A DNA stretch of 64,000 nucleotides from the NCBI GenBank assembly GCA_014284505.1, contig JAAFYY010000001.1, forward strand, positions 6,807,845 through 6,871,844. The letters run 5' to 3'. This DNA comes from Streptacidiphilus sp. 4-A2 (GTDB taxonomy: Bacteria; Actinomycetota; Actinomycetes; Streptomycetales; Streptomycetaceae). The position numbers and the translations under genes are program-made. The notes below the pieces were generated by a model, which had not been told where the DNA came from, did not search any database, and was given only the letters and a program-made list of their open reading frames with translations. Shown piece by piece: positions 18,946 to 28,311 of the stretch (positions are counted from its first letter, which is position 1; each line of letters opens with the position of its first letter).

Positions 18946-19013
18946 ATTAGAGATGTCTGCTTCTCTTAGTGAGGCTAGGGCTGCCCGTTAAGGAAGGCAA
19001 GCGTCTCTTATTC
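18946..19013. promoter_or_regulatory. divergent MFS/TetR operator region
   Basis: The gap between the MFS start (18932) and TetR start (19039) holds ATTAGAGA (18947-18954) facing TCTCTTAG (18963-18970), an imperfect inverted repeat. A further TCTCTTA copy lies at 19004-19010. Such repeats in the gap between a TetR gene and its divergent exporter are likely the repressor sites. Confidence 0.5.
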
Positions 19014-19038
19014 CCTCCAGGGTTGCTATCCTGCTGTC

Positions 19039-19644
19039 ATGGCGGACCAGGCACAGCAGACCCGGCAGCGGCGGCGCGGGGAGGAACTGGAGGCCGCGCT
19101 GCTGGGGGCGGCGTGGCAGGAGCTCGTCGAGGCCGGTTTCGCCAGACTGACCATGGAGTCGGTCGCGGCCCGCGCGAAGACCGGCGTGGCGGTGCTGTAC
19201 CGGCGCTGGCCCAACAAGGACGACCTGGTGGTCGCCGCCATCCGCCACCACGGCACGATGCACCCCGTCGAATCCCCCGACACCGGGAGCCTGCGCGGCG
19301 ACATGATCGCGCTGCTCAACAACGCCAGCAGCGCGCGGACCAGCTTCGCCGCCATTGTCGGCGCGGCGTTCTCAGGCCTGCTGGCCGGCTCCGGGATGAC
19401 CCCGGCCCAGGTCCGCGAGAAGATCGTGGCCGACCGCCCGCTCTGGTCGGAGCAGGTCTTTGCCCGGGCGCACGAGCGTGGCGAAATCGACCTCGACCAG
19501 ATCTCCCCGGCGGTCCTGGCCATGCCGTTCGACCTGATGCGCCAGGACATGCTGATGACCTACCAGCCGATCCCGCCGGAGCGGGTCCTCGCGATCGTGG
19601 ACGACCTGTTCATGCCCCTTGTCGCGATCAACAGCCCGGGGTAG
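19039..19644 (+). CDS. TetR-family transcriptional regulator
   Basis: Protein of 201 residues. The N-terminal helix-turn-helix is clear: RRRGEELEAALLGAAWQELVEAGFARLTMESVAARAKTGVAVLYRRWPNKDDLVVAAI, with the TetR recognition helix pattern TGVAVLYRRWPNK. The C-terminal part resembles the TetR_C_11-type ligand-binding domain (Pro-rich end DLLM..QPIPPERVLAIVDDLFMPLV). It is divergent from the MFS exporter and probably represses it. The frame is intact. The ligand is unknown. Confidence 0.9.
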   Translation: MADQAQQTRQRRRGEELEAALLGAAWQELVEAGFARLTMESVAARAKTGVAVLYRRWPNKDDLVVAAIRHHGTMHPVESPDTGSLRGDMIALLNNASSARTSFAAIVGAAFSGLLAGSGMTPAQVREKIVADRPLWSEQVFARAHERGEIDLDQISPAVLAMPFDLMRQDMLMTYQPIPPERVLAIVDDLFMPLVAINSPG

Positions 19645-19790
19645 CGTCCCCGCCGCCGCGAACCTGCCCGGCGGCCGCCCGGAGGCCGGCCCCCCGTCGG
19701 CACAAGCCGCGCGGGCCCGGTGCGGGCCTTCGTCCCGCGGCCGGGCGGGGACCGGAGAGCCGAAGGCCCCGGCGGCCGGTGCCGGTCCGG

Positions 19791-20444
19791 CTACGGGTTG
19801 GTGCCCGGGGCGACGTAGCCGTAGCCGATTTCGTTGTCGGACTCCGGGACGCACTTGGGCACCTGGCGCACCACCGACATCTGGCTCGGCGCGAGCCCGC
19901 CGACGGGGGTCATCATCTCCATGAACAGCAGGTGCTCCCCCTTCGGCACGGCGCTGAGCCTGACCAGCGCGTAGCGACCGTTGCTGGGCTGCGGGAACAC
20001 CTTCTCGGGGTCGATGTTCACGTCGGTGTCGACCTTGGCGTGGCACGAGGCCGAGAACTCCATCACCGCCGCGGGAATGCCGGCCTGGCGCAGGGCGGCC
20101 TGCAATGCGGGGATGCCCCTGACGTTCAGCAGCTCCACCGAGAGGATGCCGTCCGGGCTGGACTTCACCGTGTAGTCGGTGGTGACGATGTCGATGCTGG
20201 TGTTTCCGGTGCCCGGCGAAGCCTGCGCGGTCGACGAACCGGCGGCGGCCTGCCCGTGCGTCCCGCCGGCCAGCGGGACGGCGACGGCGACGGCCACGGC
20301 AGCCGCGACGGCCCCCAGCGTGAAGGTGAGCCGACGGCGTGGGGCACGGATCCGGGCGCGGTGGCCGGTCGGGGCGGCCAGTACGGTCGCGCGGGCATTG
20401 AGCTCGTCCGCGAGCTGCTGCTTGAAGTGCAGGGGGGCGTTCAC
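19791..20444 (-). CDS. single-pass membrane protein paired with ECF sigma factor (putative anti-sigma)
   Basis: Protein of 217 residues. The first 35 residues are cytoplasmic (LHFKQQLADELNARATVLAAP), then comes one transmembrane helix at about 40-60 (FTLGAVAAAVAVAVAVPLAGG), then an extracytoplasmic domain. Its ATG overlaps the sigma-factor TGA (ATGA at 20441-20444), so the two are translationally coupled. That arrangement is typical of ECF sigma/anti-sigma pairs. No HxxxCxxC zinc motif is present, so it is not a ZAS-type anti-sigma. The outer domain has two Cys (SCHAKVD and PKCVPES) that could form a disulfide. Confidence 0.7.
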   Translation of the reverse strand: MNAPLHFKQQLADELNARATVLAAPTGHRARIRAPRRRLTFTLGAVAAAVAVAVAVPLAGGTHGQAAAGSSTAQASPGTGNTSIDIVTTDYTVKSSPDGILSVELLNVRGIPALQAALRQAGIPAAVMEFSASCHAKVDTDVNIDPEKVFPQPSNGRYALVRLSAVPKGEHLLFMEMMTPVGGLAPSQMSVVRQVPKCVPESDNEIGYGYVAPGTNP

Positions 20445-21019
20445 TGGCTGACCTCCAGAACGGGTTCGCGGTGGTTGGTGCGGATCTGCTCGGTGGCTTG
20501 CAGGGCCTTGCGGGCGCGGTGCAGCCGCACCCGCGCGGTGGTCGAGCTGATGCCGAGGGCAGTCGCGGCCTCGCGAGTGGTCAGCCCGTCCAGCGCGACC
20601 AGGTCCAGCACCTCGCGCAGCGGCTCGGACAGGGCGGCGTGCGCGGCCGCCATCTGCCGGGCGGCGCGGGCGGCGTCGATGCGTCCCTCGATGGCGCTGA
20701 TGTCCTGGTCGTCCAGCAGTCGGCGGCCGGTGATCCGGGCGACCGCGTGCTGTTCGCGGGTGGTGCCCCGGAAGTGCGCGGAGATGACATTGCGGGCTAT
20801 GCCGTACAGCCAGGCCACGGGCGCGCCGCGGCGGGCGTCATAGGTGTGCGCGTTCTCCAGTGCGGCCACGAAGATGTCCGCGGTGAGGTCAGCGGCCAGG
20901 TGCGGGCTGTCGACGCGCCGGGTGACGAAGCCGAGCACGGTGTCGAACTGCTGCTCGTAGAACGCGGCGAACCCGGCGGGGTCGCGCACGGGTGGTGCGG
21001 TCGGATGCTCCGCTGGCAC
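20441..21019 (-). CDS. ECF-type RNA polymerase sigma factor
   Basis: Sigma-70 family protein of 192 residues. Region 2 includes FAAFYEQQFDTVLGFVTRRV and the -10 recognition part GAPVAWLYGIARNVISAHFRG. Region 4 is LSEPLREVLDLVALDGLTTREAATALGISSTTARVRLHRARKAL, with a standard helix-turn-helix. It is the first gene of a two-gene unit with the membrane protein at 19791-20444. Target promoters are unknown. The frame is intact. Confidence 0.92.
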   Translation of the reverse strand: MPAEHPTAPPVRDPAGFAAFYEQQFDTVLGFVTRRVDSPHLAADLTADIFVAALENAHTYDARRGAPVAWLYGIARNVISAHFRGTTREQHAVARITGRRLLDDQDISAIEGRIDAARAARQMAAAHAALSEPLREVLDLVALDGLTTREAATALGISSTTARVRLHRARKALQATEQIRTNHREPVLEVSQ

Positions 21020-21339
21020 GGATGGCTCCTTGGGGCAGGTCGGGCGTGTGGTGCCTTACATCTGTACTTGGCCGCAGCGCCCGGAAGCGTTACATCCGTC
21101 CGAGGTACTTCACTTCGGCAGTACCTCGGCAGCACGTCGGCGGCACTGCGGCTCCGGGCCGGTGCCCGGGGGCCCGGTCGCCGAGCGCCCGGTAACCGGG
21201 GCGGGGGCCGGACAGCGGCGCGGCCCCGGGCCGGGGGCGCGGCAGCGGCCGCGGCCCCGGTACACCGGGAACCTTACCGGCCGGTCAGCAGCTGAGTCCG
21301 ATGCCAGTGATCAGCTGCGTCGCGGCAGGTCGCGGGGGT

Positions 21340-21384
21340 GCGCGGTCGGAACCGGCGCGGTCCGAGCCGGCGCGGTCAGAACCA
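21340..21384. repeat. three tandem 15-bp repeats at the end of the Eis-like gene
   Basis: The units GCGCGGTCGGAACCG, GCGCGGTCCGAGCCG and GCGCGGTCAGAACCA follow each other without a gap. The last unit contains the Eis-like stop codon (TCA 21376-21378 on the plus strand). Confidence 0.75.
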
Positions 21385-22606
21385 GTGCAGGCAGTGCGGG
21401 GGCCGCTCGGCGCTGAAGAGGGCGTCGGCGAGGGCCGCCGCGCCCGGACGGTGGGCCCGGATGTGTCCGGCGCGCACCAGCTTGCTCGGGGCGGTGCCGC
21501 CGAGGTAGATCGAACTCAGGTCGCTCATGTCCAGGGACAGGTCGGGTTCCCGCTCGGTCGGACGCAGTCGCCTTGCCGCCCTGACGGTCAGCAGATGCCG
21601 GTTGTGCTCGCCGAGGAACGGGTCGTCGACGTCGAGCACGAGCTCGCCGTCCATGGACCAGCCGCGCGCGGTCAGCGCACCCGGGGATGTCCAGCAGCCG
21701 CACCCAGAGCCAGTCGGTGTCCTCGGTCACCTGGCCGGCGCGGAAGTCCGCGAGCTGCCAGCGCAGCGGGTGGTCGGGCGGGCAGTGCCGGAACACGACC
21801 TCGGTGACCATGTCGTGCCCGAGCGCGAACCGGGCCAGGGCCGTGGCGACGGTGTCGTCGGTGGCTATGGTCTCGTCGACGCTCAAGGTCCCGGAGTCGC
21901 TGAGCGAGTAGCTGACGTAGCCGTCCGGGACACCGTCGGCGTCCCGGTGCACGGCGATGTAGCGCGGCGTGGTGGAGACCGGGGACTGCCCGCGCCCGAG
22001 GCCCACCAGCGGTGCGGCCGGGACAGCGCGCCGGGCTGCGTGCGGCGGTACCGGTCGTAGACCGCTTCCAGGATCTCGCCGCAGTCGGCCCGTTGCAGCA
22101 GCTCGACCGAGCCGGTGTCCGTGCCCTCCGCCGGGGCGTCGGCTGCTGTGCGGGCCCGGGGGGCGGCGAGGGCGCCCTGGTGGCGCTGCACCGTCAGCCG
22201 CTGGGTGTAGGTCGCCGGCCCGTAGCCGAATCTGCGGTAGATCAGGGCCTCGGAGGCCAGCAGCACCGAGAGGAACTCCCCTGCGCTCCCGCAGCACGGC
22301 GAGCTGGTGCCGCATCAGCGCGGTGAGCACGCCCTGGCGCCGGTGCGAGGGCAGGACGCCCACGGCGGTCACCCCGGTGACCGGGACGAGGTTCCCACCG
22401 GGCAGGGTGAGTTCGAAGGAGTAGGCACCGGCCGAGCCGATGGCCCGCCGTCCGCCGTCGTGGCGAGCAGGTTGCGGTCCATCTCGTACGCCGCCCACAG
22501 GACGCCGGTGCTCTCCGGCGGGGCCGGCCGGAACTGCCCGAACGCGGCATAGATCGTGTCGACGAAGACGCCGAGGTCCAGGTCGGTGGTGGGGACGGAT
22601 CTCCAT
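21376..22606 (-). CDS. GNAT acetyltransferase of the Eis type (multiple frameshifts)
   Basis: From ATG 22606 (MEIRP) the pieces in order are TTDLDLGVFVDTIYAAFGQF, then GSAGAYSFELTLPGGNLVPVTGVTAVGVLPSHRRQGVLTALMRHQL with the GNAT acetyl-CoA motif (Arg-Arg-Gln-Gly), then LASEALIYRRFGYGPATYTQRL, a central second GNAT-like domain, and the ending DLSSIYLGGTAPSKLVRAGHI, the SCP2-like C-terminal domain of Eis. This three-domain order is that of the Mycobacterium tuberculosis Eis aminoglycoside acetyltransferase family. Frames change near 22440, 22280, 21990 and 21680. Each lesion is small, so sequence error is the likely cause. The natural substrate cannot be inferred. Confidence 0.78.
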
Positions 22607-22834
22607 GGCGGCCGCTGTCTCCTCGGTGTACCGGCACCACTGAGCATGGTGTCCGGCCACAGTGCAGCGTCGAACCGGAGCCGGGGTCAAGCGAATTACG
22701 GCCGGCGCCACCGGTGCGGCGCTGGTGGCGCAGTCGGCGGCGCAGGACCGGGCACGCCGCGTGGCACGCCGCACGTGCGGGTGAAGCGGGCCGGGCCGGA
22801 CCACGGCCGGGGCGTGGTGCGCTTGGATGGGGTC

Positions 22835-23379
22835 ATGGAACTGCTGCTCGATGTGCGGCCCGCGCTGGCGCGGCCGGAACTGCTGGCCGGCCCGGTGGCC
22901 GAGGCCCTGCGCGGCTGGAGCGCCGAGGCCGCGGCCGAGGTGGAGGCCGCCGCGATCGATCCGGAACTGGCCGACACCGCCGAATTCTGTGAGCACTACG
23001 GCGCCGACCCGGCCGCCTCGGCCAACTGCGTGGTCATCGCCGCCAAGCGCGGCGGCACCACCACCTACGCGGCCTGCCTGGTCACCGCGACCACCAGGGC
23101 GGACGTCAACGGTCTGGCGCGGCGCACCCTGGACGCCCGCAAGGCCTCGTTCGCGCCGGTCGACGAGGTGCTGGCGGCGACCGGCATGGAGTACGGCGGG
23201 ATCACCCGATCGGGCTCCCGGCAGGCTGGCCGGTGCTGGTGGATCCACTGGTGGCCGAGCAGCAGCGGGTGGTGATCGGTTCCGGAATCCGCGGCTCGAA
23301 GCTGTGGCTTCCCGGACGGCTGCTCGCCGGGCTCGCGGACGCCCGGGTGCTGCCCGGACTCGGCCTGCCGATCGGCTGA
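22835..23379 (+). CDS. YbaK/EbsC-family deacylase-like protein (one deletion)
   Basis: Protein of 181 residues after repair. It resembles the YbaK/ProRS-associated domain that hydrolyses misacylated tRNAs. Characteristic segments are CVVIAAKRGGTTTYAACLVTATTRADVNG and the conserved ARKASFAPVDEVLAATGMEYGGITPIGLPAGWPVLVD. The frame breaks in the C-run at 23205-23207, where ACCCCG reads ACCCG. With one C restored it runs through VIGSGIRGSKLWLPG to TGA 23377-23379. The conserved Lys (ARKAS) equivalent to the YbaK active-site Lys is present. It converges on the membrane protein gene at 23442. Confidence 0.82.
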
Positions 23380-23441
23380 CCGGGCCCGGGAACTGCGCGC
23401 CGGGAGCTGCCCGTCCGGGGCCTTGCGCCCCAGGGCGTGGG

Positions 23442-24464
23442 TCAGTGGCTGCCGGTGTAGCTGAAGACCAGCTTGCCGTTGGCGCCGTAGCCGCGCACCA
23501 CCGGGACGGTGTCGGTGCCGGTCGGGTCGGCCAGCCGGCTCTGGTCGAACCAGATCCCGTCCGAGACCAGCGCGTTGTGCTCCTTGCCGCCGGGGTACTG
23601 GAGGGTCACCCGGGTGATTCCGCCGCCGTAGCGGCCGATCAGGGTGTTGGCGTAGACCGAGGCGCCCTTGCCGTCCAGGTTGGCCGTGCCCACGCCGCCG
23701 GTGCTGTACTCCACCGTCAGCCGGTCGGTGAGCGGGGCGCCGGGCTTGGGGCCGAGCAGGGCCTCGCGGCCGTTGGGGTTGGCCGCGTCGTCCGGTACCG
23801 AGCATCCGGCCAGCTGGCCGGACGCGCCCTTGCCGATGATCCAGGTGGACAGGCCGTCCTCCATCGCCCGGTACAGGTGCGGGTCGGCGATCACCACCCG
23901 GTAGGTGGTCACCGGGTCGGCGGGCTTGGGTGTGCCGAAGTAGTTGCCGCTGGTGAGCTTGCCGGAGACGGCGGCCTCCAGGCAGGCGGTGAGCTCGCTC
24001 TGGGCCTGGGTCGCGGCGACCCCGTTCAGCACCGGCCCGGAGGCGACCGGGGCGCTGTGCGGCGCGGAGGGCGAACCGGGGCCGGTGACGGTGACGCCGC
24101 CGCTGCTGCCGCGCAGAGCCAGCGTGGTGGCGGCGCCGCCGATCGCCACCACGGACGCGGCCACGGCCGCGACGGCGATCCAGCCGCGGTTGGCGGGGCG
24201 CCGGGCGGACAGCGGGCGGGTGAGCCGGACGGTTCCGCCGAGCGTTCCGTCGGCGTTGAGCTGGGTCATGCTGGCTCCAGTGGTCGGTGCGGGAGAACTG
24301 GTCGGTGCTGCGGAAGAAGTGGTCGGTGCTGCGGGACGGGTGGTCTGTGGGCGCCGCTGGGCCTCCGCGTCCTGCTCGCTGCGGATCAGGGCGAGGAACT
24401 CGCGGCGGCGGCGGTCCCGGTCGGGCAGTGGCCGTTCGGCCGGGACCTGCGGAAGTCCGGTCAT
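23442..24464 (-). CDS. single-pass membrane protein paired with ECF sigma factor
   Basis: Protein of 340 residues. The cytoplasmic N-terminus is 90 residues long and contains RRREFLALIRSEQDAEAQRR and a Thr/Ser/Pro-rich stretch. A transmembrane helix at about 93-115 (GWIAVAAVAASVVAIGGAATTLAL) follows, then an extracytoplasmic domain ending LVFSYTGSH. Its ATG overlaps the sigma gene stop (ATGA at 24461-24464). Position suggests an anti-sigma or signal-sensing partner, but no known anti-sigma domain is recognisable. The frame is intact. Confidence 0.7.
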   Translation of the reverse strand: MTGLPQVPAERPLPDRDRRRREFLALIRSEQDAEAQRRPQTTRPAAPTTSSAAPTSSPAPTTGASMTQLNADGTLGGTVRLTRPLSARRPANRGWIAVAAVAASVVAIGGAATTLALRGSSGGVTVTGPGSPSAPHSAPVASGPVLNGVAATQAQSELTACLEAAVSGKLTSGNYFGTPKPADPVTTYRVVIADPHLYRAMEDGLSTWIIGKGASGQLAGCSVPDDAANPNGREALLGPKPGAPLTDRLTVEYSTGGVGTANLDGKGASVYANTLIGRYGGGITRVTLQYPGGKEHNALVSDGIWFDQSRLADPTGTDTVPVVRGYGANGKLVFSYTGSH

Positions 24465-25058
24465 CGAATGGCCCCTTGGTCATGACGTGCGGTGGACTGC
24501 TCCTCGGCGGACAGGGCCACGCCCAGTCGGCGGCGCGCGCGACAGCCGGGACTTGACGGTGCCGACGGCGACCCCGAGGGCCACCGCCGTGGCCTGGTGG
24601 TCCAGTCCCGCCCAGACACAGAGTTCGACCACGTCGCGCTCGTGGGCGGAGAGCTGCTTCACCGCGGCCCGCAGCCGGGCCAGGTCCGCCGCGTCGTCTA
24701 TCCGGGAGGCCACGGCCTCGGCGTGGTCCGCCACATGCGGGTCCGGTGCCAGCCGGCCCAGCGCCGCCCGGTAGCGGCTCATCGCCCGGCGCTGGTTCGC
24801 GCTGACGTTGTTGGCCACGGCCAGCAGCCAGGGCAGGACCGACTCACGGTCGACCATGACCTCGTGCCTGCGCCGCCAGGCATGCAGGAACACCGCCGAG
24901 GTCAGATCCTCCGCGTCGGCGGGCGTGTCCAGCCGCCGGCGCAGATGGTTGTGGACCATGTCGGCATGGCGGTCGAAGAGCGCACCGAACGCGAGCGTGT
25001 CACCGGCGCAGCCGAGTGCCCACAACTCGCGGTCGGTGGAGTCCGGATGGTCGTCCAT
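24461..25058 (-). CDS. ECF-type RNA polymerase sigma factor (frameshift near end)
   Basis: About 199 residues from ATG 25058 (MDDHPDSTDRELW). Region 2 reads FGALFDRHADMVHNHLRRRLDTPADAEDLTSAVFLHAWRRR and SVLPWLLAVANNVSANQRR. Region 4 reads LSAHERDVVELCVWAGLDHQATAVALGVAVGTVKSRLSRA. After SRLSRA the frame must shift by one base near 24540 to give RRLGVALSAEEQSTARHDQGAIR, whose TGA overlaps the ATG of the next gene. In the unshifted frame the C-terminus is low complexity. It forms a coupled pair with 23442-24464. Confidence 0.88.
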
Positions 25059-25507
25059 ACCCCTTCCATGTCCGCGACCGCGCGCCGGTTCCCGGTCGGC
25101 GGAGCGGCGGTGGTCGGCATGGGCGGGCGGTGGTCGGCGGCGGACAGGGGCGTGGCTGCCGGGCAGGGCGGCCGGACGGGCTGCCGGTGGGAGCGGATGG
25201 CCGGATCTTGACCTGGTAGATGGTCTAGTCCAGGCTCGCTGTCGGGAGGGAAGGCGAAGCGGGCGCGCGCTGCTGCGCCGGAGTACTCCCTGGTGAGCCG
25301 GCGGTCCGGCTCCTGGGGGCGCACGGGGTGGGGCCGGTGGCCGGGGTGCCGTGGGCGACGGGCCGGTCATCCGGGGGATGATCGGCCCGCGGCCCGGCGG
25401 TCCGGTGGCCGGCTCCGGGGCTCCTGCCGTCCGCCCCAGCGACCCGGGCGGCAGGGCGCGCCATCCCCGCGCCGACGGATCCTCGTACCGACGGATCTCC
25501 CGCGTGG
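25059..25507. other. intergenic region without convincing gene
   Basis: About 450 bases between the sigma-factor start and the small Cys-containing protein. All frames give low-complexity Arg/Pro/Gly translations typical of shadow reading in high-GC DNA. A sigma-gene promoter is expected here but I cannot place it. Confidence 0.35.
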
Positions 25508-25690
25508 TCAGCAGGCGTCGCGGGTGAGAGCGGGCTGTCCGCTGGTGCGGCAGACCGGGCAGCGGCAGGGGGGCAGGTCGAAGGCGCCGCCGAGTGGCAC
25601 CGCCGCCGCACCCGGTTCGTACGCGTGGGCGCCCAGTTCCTGGCGTTCGCCGGTGTCCCGGTTGACGACATAGACGCGGAAGGTGATCAC
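25508..25690 (-). CDS. small cysteine-containing hypothetical protein
   Basis: Possible protein of 60 residues starting at GTG 25690, with GGGGG upstream. It reads VITFRVYVVNRDTGERQELG at the start and has a C-terminal CRCPVCRTSGQ motif (CxCPxC) that could bind zinc. The beta-strand-rich start and the cysteine pair make it more protein-like than the surrounding frames. It matches no family that I recognise. It is divergent from the HTH/TPR gene. Confidence 0.5.
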   Translation of the reverse strand: MITFRVYVVNRDTGERQELGAHAYEPGAAAVPLGGAFDLPPCRCPVCRTSGQPALTRDAC

Positions 25691-25920
25691 GTGAACCCCC
25701 GGGCTGGTCCGGGCGGCCGCCGAGTGGGTGTTTCCGTGATTCGCGGTGGCGGGAGAGGACGGAATCGGTGACCGGTGAGTGCACGTGTTGCTCCTGGTGG
25801 CAGTGGTCTTCCGGCACGCCGTGCCGGTTGGGACGGTGAACGCGCCTACCGACCCCGGGAACTGACACTCATTCAACGGGGTTCCAACGGACGGGAGAAC
25901 GGGGGAAACTGCGAACAACT

Positions 25921-25938
25921 TTGAAAGCGTTGAAAGTT
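25921..25938 (+). promoter_or_regulatory. direct repeat TTGAAAGCG/TTGAAAGTT before HTH/TPR gene
   Basis: TTGAAAGCG (25921-25929) is followed directly by TTGAAAGTT (25930-25938), 12 bases before the ATG. CGAAC at 25911-25915 also pairs with GTTCG at 25936-25940, so an inverted repeat overlaps. It is a possible operator for autoregulation. Confidence 0.4.
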
Positions 25939-25950
25939 CGGGGGGTCGGC

Positions 25951-27287
25951 ATGGCAGTACGCACCCGCATGCCCAATCGCGGTATGGCTGCGCTTATGGC
26001 CGAAGCACACTGGGGAACGGACAGTTGGCCCGGGCGGTGAACCGGGCCGGGAGGGAGTCCGGGCTGGCCCTGGCCTATGACGAATCGGCGGTCTCGCACT
26101 GGCTGGCCGGGACGGTACCGCGCAGACAGGTGCGGCCGGTGGTGCTGGAGGCCCTCTCCCGCAGGCTCGGGCGCCCGGTCACCTCGCAGGAGGCCGGTTT
26201 CGGGACGGCCGCGGCGCTGCCGGAGAGCGACCCGGTGTCCGGCACGATGGACCTGGGCCGGGCCGACATGGATCCTTCACGGCGCAGCGTGCTGGCGGCC
26301 GGGATGTACTCGGCGGCGCTGATGGTGCCCGACTACGGCGAGCTCTCCAGCCGGCTGGAGGCCTCGCGCGCGCCCGGGCGGACCACCCACATCGGGGCCG
26401 GTGAGGTGACCACCGTGCGGACCATGACCGAGCGGATAGCGGACATCCTGGACGAACTCGGCGGCGCGCACGCCCGGCCGATGGCTGCGGCGTTCCTGGT
26501 GAACACCGTGGGCCCGTACCTGAAGGCGTCGGCCACCGGGCCGGTGCAGGAGCAGATGCTCGCCGCCGCTTCCGACCTGGTCTATCTGACCGGCTGGATG
26601 GCCATGTACGAGAAGGCCCACGGTCTGGGCCAGCAGTACTACGTGCAGGCACTGCGGCTGGCCGCCGCGGCCCAGGACTATGTGACCTACTGCCGGACCC
26701 TGCGCGGTATGGCGCTCCAGGCGGCGAATCTGGGCTACGGCGGGAAGGCGCTGCAACTCGCCGACTCCGCAGCCGAGGCCGCCCCGGCGGCCGGGCCGCG
26801 GTTGCAGGCGTTCCTCGCCGGGCAGCAGGCCCACGGTGCGGCCATGGTCAGGGACCGGAAGCAGGCGTTCGGCCGGTTACGGCAGACCGAGGCGGCGCTG
26901 TCCCGGGCGGACTCGCGCCGCGACGCGGTCGGCGGCTACGACGAGTCCGCCTACCAGTTCCACACCGCTCATGTGCTGTACGAGCTGGGTGACCTGCCCG
27001 GCTCGATCAAGGCGCTGCGGCAGTCCAACCGGGTCCGGCCGGAGCAGGAGCGGCAGGGCAGGGTGCATGCCAACGGTCTGCTGGCGCAGCGGCAGCTGGA
27101 GCTGGGCCATGTCGAGGCCGCCTGCGCCACCTGGCACGCGTTCCTGGACGACTACGCCTTTGTCTCCTCGGTGCGTGGCGACGACCACTTCCAGACCATG
27201 CGTGGCAGCATCCGCGCCTACCGGCAGAACCGGGCCGTCCGCGAGCTCGACGAACGGGCACGGTCGGTGGCCCGGCTGAAGAGCTGA
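25951..27287 (+). CDS. HTH/tetratricopeptide regulator of Streptomyces type (one deletion)
   Basis: About 445 residues after repair. From ATG 25951 the protein reads MAVRTRMPNRGMAALMAEAHWGTG and then must shift at 26019-26020, where GGG reads GG, to continue QLARAVNRAGRESGLALAYDESAVSHWLAGTVPRRQVRPVVLEALSRRLGRPV, a lambda-type helix-turn-helix region. The C-terminal 300 residues are helical with TPR-like repeats (for example YGGKALQLADSAAEAAP and YELGDLPGSIKALRQSNR). This architecture is common among Streptomyces developmental or XRE-type regulators whose signals are unknown. It converges on the AlkB-like gene. Confidence 0.82.
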
Positions 27288-27313
27288 CGGAGCGGGATCA
27301 ACAGACCTGGATC

Positions 27314-27360
27314 ACCGGGCCGCCACGGGCGGTGCTCCGCGCACGGCACGGCGGCCCGGT
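27314..27360. terminator. bidirectional terminator hairpin
   Basis: ACCGGGCCGCC (27314-27324) pairs exactly with GGCGGCCCGGT (27350-27360). It lies between the convergent HTH/TPR gene and the AlkB-like gene. Confidence 0.7.
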
Positions 27361-27988
27361 CAGGAGACATTGCGTGGACGGAACTGGACGCTGATCCGTG
27401 GCCCGACCGGCCCGGTGGTCTTGGGTACGGCGTGGTCCCAGGTGCGCTGGCAGGATCCGCCCATGACCAGCAGGTCACCGTGGCCCAGCTGGTGCCGCAG
27501 CGTGGGCGTGCCGCCGCCGCGCGGCCGCAGCAGCAGCGCCCGCGGCTCGCCGAGGGAGAGGATGGCGACCATGGTGTCCTGGCTGGCGCCCCGGCCGAAG
27601 CGGTCGCCGTGCCAGGCGACGCTGTCGCGGCCGTCGCGGTAGTAGCACAGGCCCAGCGTGCGGAAGGGTTCGCCGAGCTCGGCGGCGTAGTGGGCGCTCA
27701 GCACCGCCGGGCCTGGTCCAGCAGCGGGTGGGGCGGTGGATCGTCCTCGTCGAAGCGGGCCAGCAGCCGGGGGACGCTGACCACCTGGTCGTACATCTGC
27801 CGTCGCTCGGCGCACCAGCGCACCGACCCGGCCAGGTGCAGGAACAGCTGGTCCGCGCCGGAGAGCCAGCCGGGCAGGACGTCGATCCAGGCGCCGTGGG
27901 CCAGCGGGGTCCGGCGCAGCCGGGTGAGGCCGCCGAGCCGGGCGGTGTCGGCTGCCGAGAACAGGGATCCCTGGAGAGCTACCGTCAT
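27360..27988 (-). CDS. AlkB-like 2OG-Fe(II) oxygenase (one frameshift)
   Basis: About 209 residues from ATG 27988 (MTVALQGSLFSAADTARLGGL). The frame must shift near 27710 (a G-run) to join LLDQARAVLSAHYAAELGEPFRTLGLCYYRDGRDSVAWHGDRFGRG. The iron ligands WHGD (HxD) are present. Downstream, ILSLGEPRALLLRPRGG and the final RISVQFRPR match the AlkB Arg motif that binds 2-oxoglutarate. DLLVMGGSCQRTWDHAVPK holds the second His. This family directly reverses alkylation damage in DNA or RNA. AlkB homologues of this type are usual in Streptomyces. Confidence 0.85.
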
Positions 27989-28007
27989 CGCTCCAGCGTA
28001 CGCCCTG

Positions 28008-28027
28008 TTCGAATAGATTTTCGAATA
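28008..28027. promoter_or_regulatory. repeated TTCGAATA motif in divergent promoter region
   Basis: TTCGAATA occurs at 28008-28015 and again at 28020-28027, a 12-base period, 20-40 bases upstream of the AlkB-like start. TTCGAA is itself a palindrome. The rest of the gap to 28311 is AT-richer than average and holds no gene that I can support. Confidence 0.4.
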
Positions 28028-28311
28028 CGAAACCAGGCTTATTTATGTCATGCTCACCTCTGTTCGGATGGCGTGCCACCAGCGGAATCCTTGATCCCGG
28101 GCTGCCAATTCGGCCGTTATTGCCTGATTCGCCATCAATTGACAATCACGGGCTGTGAAATGACGATGTGGGGTGTGCTCAAGGGGGGGATGCGCCTCCG
28201 GATGCCGGTGTTCCCGGCCTGACGCCTGCTGTGTGCGCGCCGTTCGCTGCTCACCCCCGTGACTCCAATCGCCTGCTTGATTCAGAACCTGATCCAATCG
28301 ATGGGGAGAAC

